Source: Eutreptiella sp. 'Long Island Sound 2002' (lineage: Eukaryota > Euglenozoa > Euglenophyceae > Eutreptiales > Eutreptiaceae). From it: DNA of 64,000 bases. Below the pieces are notes generated by a model, which did not search any database, had not been told where the DNA came from, and was given only the letters and a program-made list of their open reading frames with translations. The stretch covers positions 79,831,918 through 79,895,917 of the forward strand of contig OZ038382.1 in the NCBI GenBank assembly GCA_964036045.1. The letters are read 5' to 3'. The translations under genes and the position numbers were made by a program. Position 1 is the first letter of the stretch. The number at the start of each line of letters is the position of its first letter. Below are positions 28,786 to 38,527 of the stretch, in pieces.

Positions 28786-30104
28786 GCCCCCTGAGTGGGC
28801 CAGCCTGGTCGACCCCCTCCACAAGAAGGGGGACTCGGCGCAGCCGGGGAACTTGCGGCCCATAGTCTGCGCCACCACTGAGGTCAAGCTGGTGTGGAGG
28901 CTCTTCCTAGGCCGCATTGCGCCGGCGGTCTTTGCCCACGTGCCCACCAGCATGTGGGGAGCCATGGTTGGCTGGTCCCCCCACGAGGCCATCTTCCTCC
29001 AGGACACCGTACTGGACATGAACCCCTACGAGATGATTGTCGCCTCCCTCGATGTCCAAGGCGCGTTCCCCCACGCCCCACACCGGCTCCTCACGGAGGT
29101 ATGGGACGCAAAGGGCCTCTCATTCCTATCCTTCATGCCCGAGTACATCCAGACCCGGCTCTATGCCGTCATCACAGCCGCACGCCTCATCCCCTGGACC
29201 GGCACAGACAGCGGGGTCCCCCAGGGAGGCGCCAAGGGCCCCTTCCTCTACCTCCTCGTCACCCTACCACTGGCATTCGAGCTAGCACGGGTATACCCGG
29301 GGTACGCCCCATACCCGCTACGGTCCCCCCTCATCAACTTCGCAGACGACAACCTCCTAACTACGGCCACCCGCCACCGCGACCGTGAGAACCCAGGGCT
29401 ACCAACGACCACCGAGCAAGCGTCCGCCATTCTCCAACTCACCACAACCTACCTGGACGCCCACCAGCTCCTAGTGCACCCCCGCAAATCGGTCGGGCTG
29501 GCGAACGCCAGGACCCCCACCCCCCACATCCGGAAAGGCGAACCCCTACACCTGGAAGACAGCACGGTCCACCTGGGAGTCACACAGGCCACGCGGCACC
29601 GCCACATCACACTCCCAATCAAGCTGGAAGAGCGCCTCGCCCGGCTACCCCAAATTGCCAGGGGGGACCTCCTGTCTACGCAGGGCCTGGCGTACTTCAT
29701 AGAAGCGGTGCTCAACGCGGCCATCGGGTACCAAGCCCTGCACCTCCCGCGCCCCCAAGACGCCCTACGCCACGCTCGACAGCAAGTGACGAAGGCATGG
29801 GCGCAACACGGAGGCTGGCCCACGTCTTTCCCCAAGGAGGCCATGATGGCCGACTGGCGCTACTACGGAGACAATACAGGCGCCCTGGTCGACATGGCCT
29901 ATGCCAAACACGCAGCGCACCTCCTACACAGGGTGAAACACAACCACCAACCTGAAGTTCGCGAGGCGGCAGCCATACGCATAAAAGAAGCGCAAATGGC
30001 CCGCAACACCTGCCCCCGGTGGATACTGGCGCAACACGGCGTCACCACCTTCGTGGGCACTGGTATCTGGGCCAAGCTACGACTCCTCCTACCGCAACAA
30101 CTAC
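28786..30104 (+). pseudogene. RT of LINE C copy 1, cut by the gypsy insertion
   Basis: The frame opens at 28,706 but RT homology starts abruptly at PEWASLVDPLHKKGD (about 28,790), matching LINE B PPDWAYLVHPLYEKGN. It contains GNLRPIVCATTEVKLVW, MIVASLDVQGAFPHAP (motif A), SGVPQGGAKGPFLYLLVTLP (motif B) and LINFADDNLLTT (motif C, 29,339-29,350, intact Asp-Asp), then HQLLVHPRKSVGL and VHLGVTQAT. The N-terminal RT part (the KSPAVDG region in LINE B) and the endonuclease are missing. The frame runs into the LTR at 30,105; the remainder resumes at 43,205. Confidence 0.85.
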
Positions 30105-32469
30105 TGCTACCATAAAGAAGGTCCCTACCAGGACCGGCCCCTGCTGTGCCCCTTCTGCCTGTCACCCCTGCTGACTTGCTCCTGATCAGCGATTGCATTC
30201 CTCAAAATCCAGGGTCCAAAATCCAAAAATATAGAAAATACAATCCTCCTTCAACCCTGAACAGCAACCAGATCCCACAAATACAGCAATAACCCAATCC
30301 ACAATCCAATCTACAATGCGGGCTTCCGTTCAGCACACCGGTCGTCCCACGGTGGCGGGCATGTACAAGAGTTGCACCAAAGAGGAAAGCCCTGAAATTG
30401 GCATATGAACACAAATAAAGCAAAGTTGGGGAAAGATGGAAACGTACACAATCACAGCCATAGACCCCTCATTCCCTGGACTCAAGACCTTCCCTTGACT
30501 CGCCAACATGACGCCCTGAACCCAGTCAAATAAGATGGCCAAATGCCATGTGTCAAAAGTCACTACACAAACCCCAAAAATGTGTTCACTCCCAAGCCTA
30601 TAAATCCTAGCCCAATTGGGGAGGTAGCGTGTCATGGCTTAGGGTGACACTCAGGACCATGACCTACCCTGACATAAATTTGGTTGGACTTGGCGTCAGA
30701 TGGGCTTGGAGATATGCCCCATGAGTGTGAACTCATAACATGCCAAAAACTGCCAATTCACACCATATTGGGCATATATCAAATATATGCTCAAAATTGA
30801 AGTTACTACTTATCCGAAGGCTCAAACCATGCATGGAATTGAGGTCTAGTTTTCATGCAGAGTAGAGACCAAATGTCAATGCCCATGTACATCCCCACTT
30901 TACCCTCGAAACCCCTTGGAATATGGGCGCCACGCACTGCCCAAGTCAGCCCATGATCTTGAGACCAATTTTTGTAATCCTTTGTGGGCCAAGCCAAATG
31001 GAGTACGCGATCCGGCATATGGTGGTGTACAACTCCAAAGCATTTGCCAACATATGAACAACATACCATGGTTCGACTCCCCATAGGCTTCTTGCTGTTT
31101 GCCGACCAGGTAAGTACACAAAACGCAAAAATGAGCAAACATTGAGGTCAAAAACATGAAAATATGTCCAAATACAAAGTTGTCATGATAGTATATCTCT
31201 ATGCTCACCCATGATATCCGCGCATGGTTCAATATACAAATGATTGCGACCATTTGCGAACAATTCCCCTACTTGGATTCCCAATCAGGCGCATGGGATA
31301 CCTTCGCCACTCATATCTACATGCCCCATTAAAACGGGAGTGCACTCATGGATCTCTTTGCCAAACATACCATGAGCAAAACATACGCGGTAGACTTAGT
31401 CTAGCGCTTTGAATTCCACAATTGGGACATTGGCAAAGCCCTTGTCACGTGTGGCTCCCCATCTCCTCGGCCACACGAAGATATATAACATGGGCGTGAG
31501 CATACCGAAGCACATACCATGCATATAACACATACCGTCCAAAAGTGGCTCCCACCATGATATGCCATGCCCCTCCGTGGACATAACTTCACGTTACAAA
31601 TACGTAGGAACCCAAGGAAAGTTGCTATGCAACCCCAACACTCCTGCGGTACACTCAAAAGTCGCAATAAAATATTCGGTTGCACGGTCCAAGAGTTAGA
31701 TATCACTTTCTACCCTCTCGACCATTATCCCTTGCTATACCAGGCATGTGTACACACCAAAGGCGGTTGATGCTTTCTAAATTAAGTTGAGACCAAGGCG
31801 GTTCCAACCCAATTCTCGATTCTGATATTCCTCGCCGTGAGCCGGAGATATGATTCTTCAAAGTGGTCTCACGAATCACTTTTGTTTCGACTATAACTCC
31901 AAGCAAATTGAAGGGCACAACAAAAAGAAGGTTGATTCGTGATTGGGGAAAAATGTATGACCACTCGAGATTCATCATATCGAGTGCGGCGATATCGAAG
32001 TCGAAAATCCGATTCTGAAAGTCTGAAAAAATCGGATTAATTTTGCGAGTGTATAATATGATAAATTGCGGAAGCAACGAACCCTTTACTGATGAAATCT
32101 GACCCTTCATCGGGGTTTCCGCCAAAACATCTGTAAATAACAGTTAACCAATCGGTTACCGCAAAATGGCGAGCCAACTGACAGTTGCCGATACATTGAC
32201 AATCAGAACGAAAGGCAGAAAAATTACGGAAACTTTATGAAAAAAGAACCCTGTTGATTCCTGATATTCTGATATATACATCTCAGCTGGCGGCGCCTCG
32301 GTACTGAATATGGCCGCTCATAGCCGGAATGGCCAAACCTATCACACTATCACATCAGGTTAGGTCAGGTGGATGGGAGAGTATGATATCAGCCAATGGC
32401 GGCTTGCCGGCACATAGATACACACCCCAAGGGACCCAAAGATGGCCACGGGGGTCCGAACCGGCTTCA
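30105..32469 (-). repeat. Gypsy 3' LTR
   Basis: It begins TGCTACCATAAAG and ends CCGAACCGGCTTCA on the plus strand, 2,365 bp. It is the 3' LTR because the element is on the minus strand. It is AT-richer than the coding part. Compared with 40,840-43,204 it differs at about one base in fifteen to twenty by eye. No ORF in it is supported. Confidence 0.9.
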
Positions 32470-32477
32470 CCCTTCTC
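32470..32477 (-). promoter_or_regulatory. Polypurine tract of the gypsy element
   Basis: GAGAAGGG on the minus strand lies directly before the TG of the 3' LTR, the normal place for the plus-strand primer. It is short but correctly placed. Confidence 0.6.
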
Positions 32478-33023
32478 AGAGCGTTGTTACCGCTCGGAAG
32501 TCATTGAAGAGAGGACGGGAGGACCCCAATGGGCTCCAACCCCCCCCCCATGTCCCAAGGACACATGGAGGCCCCACACACGTCGTAGGCGTCCCCCACG
32601 CCCCAAGAAAGGGGTGAGAACACTGAACATTGGTGCCCTACGCCATATCCGGTCTCCTCTTGATCTACAACATGGACCAAGGGGATCAAAGATAGAGAAA
32701 CGTCGTCGGTCGACCTAAATAAGTATACCACAATGAAATATATATGTGGAGATCGAGTGAAGGGGGTATATGGCCAATCAAGGCCGAAGAATCCCCGGAT
32801 GAACGCCCTCACCCGTCTCCCAAGCACAGAAACAAACAAAAATGCCAAGGGGGATCCATTACGGTGCTACTGCAGCCACCAAATGGACCAACACGTCCTT
32901 GACATCCAAAGAAATGTTCTTTTTCCTCAGGTAGTCCATCCAGACCGTGGTGTACCTCGGCACAAAGCTGCTCGGAGGCTCCCACGAATCCCTGGATGCG
33001 GCGAATCCCTTCCAACGGACTTT

Positions 33024-33983
33024 CTAAAGCCTCCCCCCAGGCGTCCCCGGGTCCGGCTTGTCCGCCAGGATCCTCTCGGCGGTGAAGTCGTCGTCCTCAC
33101 CCTCGTCGTCCGAGTCCACATCGCCGGCCGTGAACTCGAAGGTGACGGGACGTCCGCTGGGGTCTGGTGCTCGGGGACGAAGCTGGGTGTGGTCGCGGTC
33201 CAGGATCTTTTTATCCCCCACACGAACCGCATACACATCCTGCCCAACCTTCCGCACGATCACTCCCGGCACATACCATGATGCCTGCCGATGCCTGGAC
33301 AGGACATCCTTGTGGTGCCGCTCCACCCATACGGTGTCTTGGAGACCATACTTCTGGACCTTTCCTTGCTTGAAGTACTTGGCCCTCTTCTCATGCTCGT
33401 CCTGAAGTGCCTTGCACACCTTGGCCGCCGTGTCGTCTGCCTCGGCCATCATGGCGTTCGCATCCCGGGCCACTTTGCCATGGTTCAACCACGGGAGAGT
33501 GCGTGACACTCGATCCCGTAGGAACAGGATACGATAAGGCGACAGTCCAGTGGGCCCCGGAAGGTCGTGATACGCTTGGAGTACTCTCCACAGCGAATTA
33601 TACCAATTCCGGCCCGGTTCGTTGATGTGCAGCTGGCGGAACGTTTCGAACATCTGCCGCCCGGCCACCTCAGCTCGGCCATTTGACCGGCTGTGGTACG
33701 CCACGGTCTTGGCGTGCCGAATACCCATGTGCTTGCACATCGTCTTGAACCACGTCCGGACGAACTGACTGCCCCGAGCGCTGCAGATGACAGCCGGGGC
33801 ATCAAAAATCGTCAGCCAATGCCTGATCATGGCATTAGCGACGGTCTTGGCCTGCAGACCCACTCCATGCTTGTCCTTCTTGTCCTTCTTCTTGGACTTC
33901 TTGCCCGGGACCGCCACGATATACCCGCTGTGCCTATCCACCGCCAGGATGACACAGTCATAGGTCTCTCCTTCCACGGTGAC
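33024..33983 (-). pseudogene. Integrase core and C-terminus (gypsy)
   Basis: The 317-codon frame reads VILAVDRHSGYIVAVPG, then AVICSARGSQFVRTWF where integrases have SDxGSQF, then NGRAEVAGRQMFETFRQL with the catalytic Glu. The first catalytic Asp is in MDVFAMP at the end of the previous frame, separated by an in-frame stop at about 33,981. The second Asp is Ala (GCT). Integrase inserts the cDNA into chromosomes; this copy should be inactive. The C-terminal part, DTVWVERHHKDVLSRHRQASW and VIVRKVGQDVYAVRVGDKK, resembles the usual GPY/F-type end. An acidic tail follows (DVDSDDEGEDDDF). No chromodomain is seen. Confidence 0.85.
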
Positions 33984-35048
33984 CTACGGCATGGCGAATA
34001 CATCCATGGACACGGACCGCATAGGGGCCTCTGGTATAGCCGTATACACCGGGTTGCCAGCCGTGGAGTGGTTGGGGCTCTTCGTGGCCCGACACACGGC
34101 GCAGTCGCTGCAGTACTGGTCCAGGAGGGCGTAGTACCCCGCTGGGAACTTGAAGCGCCACTCCAGGTCCTGCTGCATCTTGTCCCGACAAGGATGCATG
34201 AGCTGGGCGTTATGCAAGTGGTCAATGAGCTCCTCCATTTGGTTCTCAGGGACCAATAGCTTGTCCTTGAGGAACAGTTTGTCCCCATCCTCGGTCAAGC
34301 CCTCAGGCCATTCGTCGTCTGACGGGGCGCTCACGGCATTCCAGTACTTTCTCCAGTGCTCGGATGCCGCATAGTCATCCGACCAGTCCTCTGTGAGCAC
34401 CGACCTGACTAGCTCTACAGGGGCCACCATCCATTGCTCGAGGGTTTCCTCTCGAAAAGCTTGGACGCGGGCGCCCCGGGACTTGGCCAGATCTGTACGG
34501 TTTGCCATCACCACAAAGCACTTGACCCCCTCTTGCTCCATGGCCTTCTCCATCTCGATGATGCGCTTGGCCTCTTCGGTCTCCTCGGCGTCCCCATGGC
34601 TGGATATGTCCATCCAAGCCTTGCCCGCGGGGTAGGCCCATCTACTGAGGCAGTCCGCCACAGTGTTGTCCTTCCCCGGAACGTATACGACGCTGAGGTC
34701 GAACTTGGCGAATGTCTCATGCCATCGGGCCCTCTTTGCCGCCGGTCCCGAGAGGGTGTCGACGTGCTCCTTGTGCCAGCTCTGCAAGGACTGATGGTCC
34801 GTGCAAACCACCACCGGTTGCAATCCGATGTGGCCAGACCACTTCCTGAGCGCAAAAAAAATGGTGTATGTCTCCTTCTCCCTCGCGGTCCAGGTGCGGC
34901 GTTGGCCCTCGGCCAGGATCCGACTCCAAAACGCCACGGGTACGTGCGACCCGTCGTCCCGGATCTGCTCGAGGACTGCCCCTACAGCATAGTCCAAGGC
35001 GCCCGTCCGTAGCACGAATCCCTTGTCCGAGTCCACCAGGAAATACAC
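33984..35048 (-). pseudogene. RNase H and integrase zinc-binding domain (gypsy)
   Basis: The 354-codon frame begins within the RT-RH connection. RNase H motifs: LRTGALDYAVGAVLEQ, normally TDAS with the first Asp (here Gly); the Glu in TAREKETYTIFFALRKW; the Asp in VVCTDHQSL; and the last Asp in NTVADCLSRW. Further on, HLHNAQLMHPCRDK and YCSDCAVCRATK form the HHCC zinc domain of integrase, followed by SMDVFAMP, the first integrase Asp, and a stop. A frameshift near 35,045 separates this frame from RT. Confidence 0.82.
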
Positions 35049-37122
35049 CCAGCTGCCCCAGGAGTCGCTCCTTCAGGCGGCCGAACGCATCTTCGGCCTC
35101 AGGGGTCCAGGCAAGCTTCTTCTTGCTCCCCTTCCGGCCATCGAACTTCCCCACCTGCAGCATCTTGTGCAGCGGCCCCGAGAGTTCTGCATACATCCGG
35201 ACATAGCCCGAATAGTAATTGCAGAACCCCATGAAGGACCGGAGTTCGCTGATGGTCTGGGGTCTCTCCCAGTGGTGCAGGGACGCCACCTTCCCAGGCA
35301 TGGGACGGCGTTGCCTGTGACCAACCACGTGACCCGCGAACTCCACTTCCTTCACGAAGAGTGAGGCTTTGGTGGGCTTGCACACCATGTTGTGCTTGTC
35401 CAGCTCGCTGAGCACTTGGCGCAGATCCTTCTCATGCGCTTCGATGAGCTCGTCCTCGGTCATGTCTTCCGTGCCGGACCCGATGATGATGTCGCCCACA
35501 AAGGGATCGGCACAGTCCCGGACAGGATCGAGTAGGTCCTCCATCATGCGCTGGAAAGCGGTGTTGCCATTTTTGGCGCCCATAGGCACCACTTTCCACT
35601 GCATGGGCCTCAGCGGCGTCGACATCGCTGTGCAGGGCCTGGAGTCCGGGTGTAGCAGCATCTGGTGATAGCCGTGTTTCAGGTCTAACACTGTGAAAAT
35701 CCGCTTTTTCTGTTGTTTTTGGAGGATGGAGTCGATCAGGGGAAGCGAATACGAGTCGTGCTTGGTCTGCTCGTTCAAACCTCTGTAATCAACCACCAAC
35801 CTCGGATCGCCCTTCTCCTTCTTGGGCACGATGAAGACTGGGCTGGCCCACTCACTGTCGGAGGGTTCGATCCATCCCCGCTCAATGAACTCGGCCAACA
35901 GCTTCTTCATGGCCTCGGCCCGATCGCCCTGAAGTTGGTACTCCCGATGACGATAGATCTTGGGGTTCGGCTTCAGCTTGATCTTCGCTGTGCCAAACCT
36001 CCCACGATCTGGAGGGTTCTTGTTGGCGTCACAACTGAATAGCCGCGGATAGGCATTGATCAGCCTCTCCTTCAGCTCGGCGACCTTCAGGTTCTCCTGG
36101 ACCTCTTCAGCCGCTTGCTTCGGTATCGATACAACCGACGGCACTGCGGTATAGGCCTCTTCTGGGTCCGAGTCCGACTTCTCCTCGTCCGATATGCCGT
36201 CTTCATCGTCGTGGGGCGCGCTTCCCACCGATAATGTTCGAAAATTTGCGGCATCGGGCTGGTTCTTGTCGCTCTCCGCCCCCATTCTTGGAAAGTCCCA
36301 CGTCGGCGGGTCCGACCCAGCCGGACCATCATATTGGTCCACGATGTGATCCATGACCCTCGCCACGAACTCATCCTTCTCGTACTTGCCGGTGACCAAC
36401 ATCTTGTCATCCCACCAATGCGGAGATGTGACCATGGCCCGCCTCTCCTTGGCTGTCACACAGTCGTGCATCCCCATTTGCATGTAGTTGACGACGTCGT
36501 CGATCTCGGCGTGGGACAGGACGTCAATGCCATCAATTGGCTGATCCGTCCCCTCCTTGGGCTCAAACATGACCTTCATGGGCACCGCCTCCACCCTACG
36601 GATGAATGCTTCATCACCTGTGGGCTGGGCTTGCGCCCCATCCACCAGGAAAGCCTTGGTACCCCACGCTTGACCCGGGGAGGGCATTGATACACCCTTG
36701 GCGTCGATGAACAGCTCCTCCTCTGGCCTGAATGACATCTCGTTCAGGGTGATGGAGTCCAGCGTAGACTTGAGACCTTCCAGCCTACATGGGGTGGATC
36801 CTATGCCGGTTATGACCAGGATCCCCTTCGCCCTATCCGCGACGATCTTCTCCACGGTACGTCTGGTATTGTCCAGGGAGCCATGCCAATACATGGGCCC
36901 CCACTCCTCCAAACCCCAATGCCTGTGCCAGGCTGAGTCTCCTCGATGCCAATGCCTCCTACACTTCCGCAGAAGTGGGGCATCCCGGGAAGCGAAGACG
37001 TCCGTCTCGGGCGCTTCGGCTCCCAGCGTCTGGATCATCAGGTCATACACCTGCGGCGCCATTCCATACTCTGTGAGCTGAACTCCGCGGTCTCTTCTGG
37101 ACTTGGCACCCGAAGCTTGCAC
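35040..37122 (-). pseudogene. Gypsy pol: Dam-like N-terminal domain plus reverse transcriptase
   Basis: Residues 15-130 of this frame (TEYGMAPQVYDLMIQ, TDVFASRDAPLLRK, WGPMYWHGSLDNTRRTVEKI, RAKGILVITG) resemble the DxFAS...NPPF...P region found in some protist and DIRS elements and compared there to Dam methylases; here the NPPF box reads WHGS. After an acidic linker the RT follows: IYRHREYQLQGD, WIEPSDSEWASPVFIVPKK, FTVLDLKHGYHQM (motif A), PMGAKNGNTAFQRMM (motif B), ADPFVGDIIIGSG (motif C, with Gly for the first Asp) and FMGFCNYYSGYVRMYAELSG. The frame overlaps the protease frame by 85 bases. The first Met is probably not a true start. Confidence 0.85.
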
Positions 37123-37829
37123 TGCTCGGACGATCCGATCCTCTTCCTCAGCATTCCATTGGGATGATCCGCCTGCATAATCCGTGGACAGTCATGTGAG
37201 GCATTCATTGTTGCGCGATGGGGAAGGGCTCCAATGGCACTTGCCACCATGAAGTCATACCCCATGATCATATCCCAATCTGTGATGTCGGCCACATAGA
37301 AGATCCCGGATAGAGTGCTTCTCTTCGCCAAATCAGGGCGGTTCAAATGCTCATGCTCCGAGAATTCCATACTGATAGTGGCCTCATGGGTGCCAGCACC
37401 CATAATCTCTCCGTTGGCGACCTTCAGGCGGACCGGTCTCCGGCTGGGCTGCAGGAGTTCCTCCTTGAACAACCCTCTCCGGACCAGGCTCACCTGGGCA
37501 CCCGTATCCACCAACACATCCACCACCTTCTCCTCTCGTCCGCATCGTAATCGCACTTTCAAGTGCAACTGCCGCTCGTCACCATGAGGCGTATGGACGA
37601 CTCCCACGACATGCAACTCTAGCACGTCAGGGTGCATCAGGACCTCCAGGGTATGGTCACGGATGGTGTAGATCTTGGGCTGGTCCTGCCCATTCACAGG
37701 GCTCTCCGTGGTTGCTCCTTCCTTCTTGCCATGTCCCGTACCCACATGTACTTCCCTTGGCAGGGCGCTCCAGGGGTTGGGAGTGGCGAAACTCAGTGGT
37801 TTTGGCTCTTCCAGAGCCTTCTCCGGCAC
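37038..37829 (-). CDS. Aspartic protease (gypsy)
   Basis: VVDVLVDTGAQVSLVRRGLF carries the DTGA active site of retroviral-type proteases, which work as dimers to cut the polyprotein. Also typical are LKVANGEIMGAGTH (flap region) and WDMIMGYDFMVAS near the end of the domain. The 263-codon frame starts in linker and ends in VPSPEETAEFSSQSMEWRR, which is out of frame with the RT. The protein sense continues in the RT frame as GVQLTEYGMAPQ, so a frameshift or mutation lies near 37,090-37,110. Confidence 0.85.
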   Translation of the reverse strand: MPEKALEEPKPLSFATPNPWSALPREVHVGTGHGKKEGATTESPVNGQDQPKIYTIRDHTLEVLMHPDVLELHVVGVVHTPHGDERQLHLKVRLRCGREEKVVDVLVDTGAQVSLVRRGLFKEELLQPSRRPVRLKVANGEIMGAGTHEATISMEFSEHEHLNRPDLAKRSTLSGIFYVADITDWDMIMGYDFMVASAIGALPHRATMNASHDCPRIMQADHPNGMLRKRIGSSEQCKLRVPSPEETAEFSSQSMEWRRRCMT

Positions 37830-38032
37830 CCGATGTGCCTCGGATTCCTCAGGGACTCCACTGATTTTCGGAGGAGAGACCTCCGAGGTCCCACTCCCTT
37901 GGGGGCTCCTCTAGACTTGACTTCCCGCAGCCCCTTCCGGCTGCGATCTGCCAGGACTTTGTCCACCACGTTGCTGGGCTTTGAGTTCCTCTAACCTCCT
38001 CAACATGTCCTCAGCAACCTCCTCGATCGGCC

Positions 38033-38401
38033 TCACTCGTCGTTCTTGGCCAGGTCCACCACCATAGCTTCTTCCTCCGCCTTTCCCTTGGCCTTTGCCT
38101 TGGCCTTTTCCCCTGTCTCCGCCCTTCGCCTTCCATCGGCAATCCGCTGCTCCTTGGGCTTCTTCTCGGGGTGGGCGGCGAAGGGGGCCTTCTTGTCCGC
38201 CTCATACACCTTGCACTGACGGTGGTCGTGTGCATGGTTGTTTCCCTTGCCATAACAGACCCAGCACCCGTCGTGCTGAGACCTGTACTCCCGGAACGAG
38301 AGCGGGCGGTCCCCGATCCTCCTTGGCTCTTTGCCCTTCTTGGGTCCCACCCGGCTCCATCTGGACCGATTCTGCCCATGGTCCCTCACGTTGTGTGCCA
38401 C
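38033..38401 (-). pseudogene. Gag zinc knuckle region (gypsy)
   Basis: DGCWVCYGKGNNHAHDHRQC gives Cys-x2-Cys-x8-His-x4-Cys, a wider form of the CCHC nucleocapsid knuckle (usually x4 before His). It is followed by a basic stretch, TGEKAKAKAKGKAEEE. The frame overlaps no other domain and is offset from gag, so a frameshift near 38,400-38,530 is implied. The role would be RNA packaging. Confidence 0.65.
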
Positions 38402-38527
38402 AAACGCGAAGAAATGGGCCCCCTCGTGATCCTCCCGGGACCCGGTCCAGTGGTCTTGGCCACCTCCACTACCATCCTCCGCGGAGTTGGCTGTGTCCTC
38501 CTGGATCTCCCGATGATGGCGGTCTTC

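Noticed and set aside
27787-29019. 410-codon minus-strand frame opposite the LINE C leader and RT
   Set aside because: It is antisense to the RT, Arg/Gly/Cys-rich, and broken differently in copies 2 and 3.
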